A stretch of 64,000 nt of DNA. It comes from Bimastos eiseni (Eukaryota; Annelida; Clitellata; Crassiclitellata; Lumbricidae). A program made the translations under genes and the position numbers. Below are positions 62,501 to 64,000 of this stretch, piece after piece; the first letter of the stretch is position 1; the number at the start of each line of letters is the position of its first letter. The notes under the pieces are model-generated. The model did not search any database and was not told where the DNA came from. It saw nothing but the letters and a program-made list of their open reading frames with translations. The DNA lies in the NCBI GenBank assembly GCA_959347315.1, contig OY365807.1, forward strand, positions 59,063,884-59,127,883. Direction: 5' to 3'.

Positions 62501-63771
62501 CGGAAAGACTGAATCAGAGACTGAAGTGTCCCAACTTCTATCGCTATCCACTCACGTTGGAGGCGACGTTTGAGCTGATCAACGTTTATTGACTGCAGGA
62601 TCTTTATAACTACTGAGAGACAAAATACTCTGCAAGTTCTCAATAGGAAAGAGATCCAAAGAGTCTTGGTGATTAATCCTTCGGCTTTATGCGTGACGGG
62701 AGTTTGTAATCTAGCCTCTTCGTGACTTCGTCGTCACAGCTGATGCATGACAGAGTGCACCATCCACCACCCAACCAACAACTTTCGTTGAATACCACTG
62801 TTGTTGGCAGATTGTCTTTCGAACGCTGGCTTCGCGTATTGCTCGCGAATGTTTGTAATGCAGTGGGCCCACTGCAAGTTCAGTCTGGTACCATTTTGCA
62901 CAAAATGAAGGCCTTTTACTCAGTTTTGAGACCTCTGGCCATCACACCCTTTATCACAACAGACGGATTAAACTTCTCCTCATGTGAAACCCAAACAGTG
63001 CGTTTCATGCATTTGGTACATAAAACACTCTGAAGAGCAACTCATCGGTTAGCCAGTCTTCCACAGTTGATGCTCCTATTTTTACTCAATTGAGCGACGT
63101 GAATAAATGGTGACGTCACATACAGGTACGAGCCAGAAATGCACCTCGTACACAGTCACGTCATTTAACGCAACTTCGACTTAGAATTTTCAGGGTTATA
63201 TTTAATATTCGAGTCCTGCATTATAGACTGCATACACTTGAAAAATATTTAAAAGATCCGAATAATTTAGACAGAGATATTTAAGTTTGAAAACTGTGAA
63301 CGAATTTTGTGTCACCCTATACATTTTAGTTATTGTCATCGTTTGATAGAAACAGACTGGTTGTGCTGGTTTCCCTTCCTACTATAACATCTGTTAACAT
63401 TTGTAGATTTCACTAAACAATTTCAATTTAGGATTGGTCGAAAACCGTGGCATAGAAATATTGCCCCAGAAGCGACAAATGATAAATCCGCCTCTGACTA
63501 GAAGAGCCCATCGCCAATCATCCACCCACCCATATTTCCACTCATCTACCCACCCATCCAACCATGATCCATCCATCCACTGACCTGAAGCACGGCACTC
63601 CTCCCTTCACCCCAACCATTCCGAAATGACCTTTGATCCCACCTAGCCTGACCCCAGACACATGCTTGTATTCACAGCAAGTGCTCAGTCGACTGTCCTG
63701 TCGACCTCCTAAGTAGATGGTCACGCTGAACGGGTAACCATGGCGACGATAGGAATAGAAAGCGATGTCAC
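58764..63771 (-). CDS. ERICH3: ERICH3-like glutamate-rich protein with DUF4590, 3' part
   Basis: Exons on the minus strand: 63771-63585, 61852-60645 and 59534-58764. The 63.7 kb exon encodes DIAFYSYRRHGYPFSVTIYL, RLSTCCEYKHVSG, GHFGMVGVKGG and PCFR, matching the second half of DUF4590 in ERICH3 (known pattern RRHHGFPFSL..LSSCCEYKH..GHFGFV..PCYRC). The CFR/C junction joins the next exon in phase. The following 1.2-kb exon is Lys/Glu/Arg-rich and low complexity, as in ERICH3. The last exon is Ser/Glu/Arg-rich. It may end at a GTTCGT donor after 58764 or run to a stop at 58666. ERICH3 is linked to cilia and vesicle biology in vertebrates; its mechanism is unknown. The 5' exons are outside the window. 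Confidence 0.78.
59640..60480. repeat. 25-bp minisatellite interrupted by an insertion
   Basis: Units of GTGATTTAGACCTGGYGAATAA run from about 59640 to 59890 and resume at about 60432. The intervening 530 bp begin CGTCAATTGATCCCC and end GGGGGATCAAAAAACGT, imperfect inverted ends of about 15 bp. ERICH3-like intron. Confidence 0.65.
60556..60640 (+). mobile_element. LINE/SINE 3' tail next to a splice donor
   Basis: GGGAGCGCCTCTGAGTAG, TTTCTTGTAAAAGCGCTATA and (ATTG)n, the same tail as at 29262-29330 (inverted) and 53880-53985. Its (ATTG)n end is about 5-10 bp from the ERICH3-like donor at 60644. Confidence 0.65.
60645..61852 (-). CDS. ERICH3: ERICH3-like Lys/Glu-rich exon with internal repeats
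   Basis: This 1208-nt exon runs in one open frame, in phase with its neighbours. Order: K/E/R-rich coiled segment; a His-Asn-Asp run of NDHRNDS-type units (about 61370-61250, from a short DNA repeat); a basic stretch KVAKRKRQRKPKQ resembling a nuclear signal; about five copies of a 25-27 residue unit ending in MVVTALPGVKRGG (about 61140-60825); VYPKMF; then poly-Ser followed by poly-Asp (60764-60703). The opposite strand is also open for long stretches because of base composition; that is a shadow. Confidence 0.75.
62143..63319. mobile_element. Tc1/mariner-type DNA transposon relic, 1.18 kb
   Basis: The ends TAGGGTGACACAAAAGTTCG and, inverted, TAGGGTGACACAAAATTCGT continue as CACCGTTTTC / CACAGTTTTC: about 30 bp with four or five differences. 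Both ends are flanked by TA, the Tc1/mariner target duplication, and the length fits that superfamily. No intact transposase frame was found; a minus-strand stretch reading FVQNGTRLNLQWAHC may be a decayed piece. ERICH3-like intron. Confidence 0.75.
63585..63771 (-). CDS. ERICH3: ERICH3-like DUF4590 exon
   Basis: The exon lies between TATTCCAG and GTCAGT, with phase 2 at both ends. The Cys-Cys pair in STCCEYKH, the GHFG loop and the terminal PCFRC cysteine match the conserved positions of DUF4590, which may indicate a metal-binding or disulphide core; that is inference. Confidence 0.8.
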
Positions 63772-64000
63772 CTGGAATATAACGATTAATCAGTCACACT
63801 CTCAATCAGCATTGCGTTTTCTTGTTTATTTACAGAGACATTCTCGAAAGAAGAATGTTTTCTAATGGAATTAACTAATTGGCATACCAACTAAAGATTT
63901 ATCCACTATTAAGCCAACTTGTATTTAAATCACAAATTTGGCTTTGATCATTTTCTTCTTCTTTATTTATTAAAGCAATTAGAAAAATATATTTATTCGT

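Overview
This is a eukaryotic (metazoan) window: split genes with GT-AG introns, many microsatellites, tRNA-derived SINEs, LINE 3' fragments and small DNA transposons. Protein similarity, compact invertebrate-style introns and the animal-type gene set (guanylyl cyclase, SH3D19, USO1/p115, trypsin-like protease, ERICH3) suggest a marine invertebrate. A deuterostome such as an echinoderm or hemichordate is my best guess, but that is inference; no rRNA or mitochondrial marker is present to fix it.

Layout. (1) 4.4-9.3 kb, plus strand: the 3' end of a guanylyl cyclase gene (two catalytic-domain exons, then a very long Ser/Pro/Thr-rich terminal exon). (2) 12.0-25.1 kb, minus strand: a complete SH3D19 (Eve-1) gene with twelve coding exons and five C-terminal SH3 domains. 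(3) 26.3-45.9 kb, plus strand: a complete USO1/p115 vesicle-tethering factor gene with 22 coding exons, head to head with SH3D19. Every exon phase closes and the product is 957 residues, against about 960 for vertebrate p115. (4) 49.0-53.6 kb, plus strand: a six-exon secreted or membrane-anchored trypsin-like S1 protease with an intact catalytic triad. (5) 58.7-63.8 kb, minus strand: the 3' part of an ERICH3-like gene (DUF4590 exon plus Lys/Glu/Ser-rich exons), whose 5' exons lie beyond the right edge.

The rest is intron or intergenic DNA made largely of repeats: a foldback element, MITEs with hAT-, piggyBac- and mariner-like ends, SINE copies, LINE tails, and tandem arrays with units of 13, 21, 30, 45 and 84 bp. 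Several are nested or touch splice junctions. The genes do not form one pathway. SH3D19 (membrane trafficking, actin, ADAM binding) and USO1 (ER-Golgi tethering) share a divergent intergenic region of about 1.2 kb, so co-regulation is possible but unproven. I found no evidence of a new multi-gene system. The more unusual observations are the guanylyl cyclase tail, the intron minisatellite that continues into an SH3D19 splice donor, the palindromic poly-Ser/poly-Asp tract in the ERICH3-like gene, and the nested transposons in USO1 intron 4. Exon boundaries were read by eye from phase and homology, not from transcripts.
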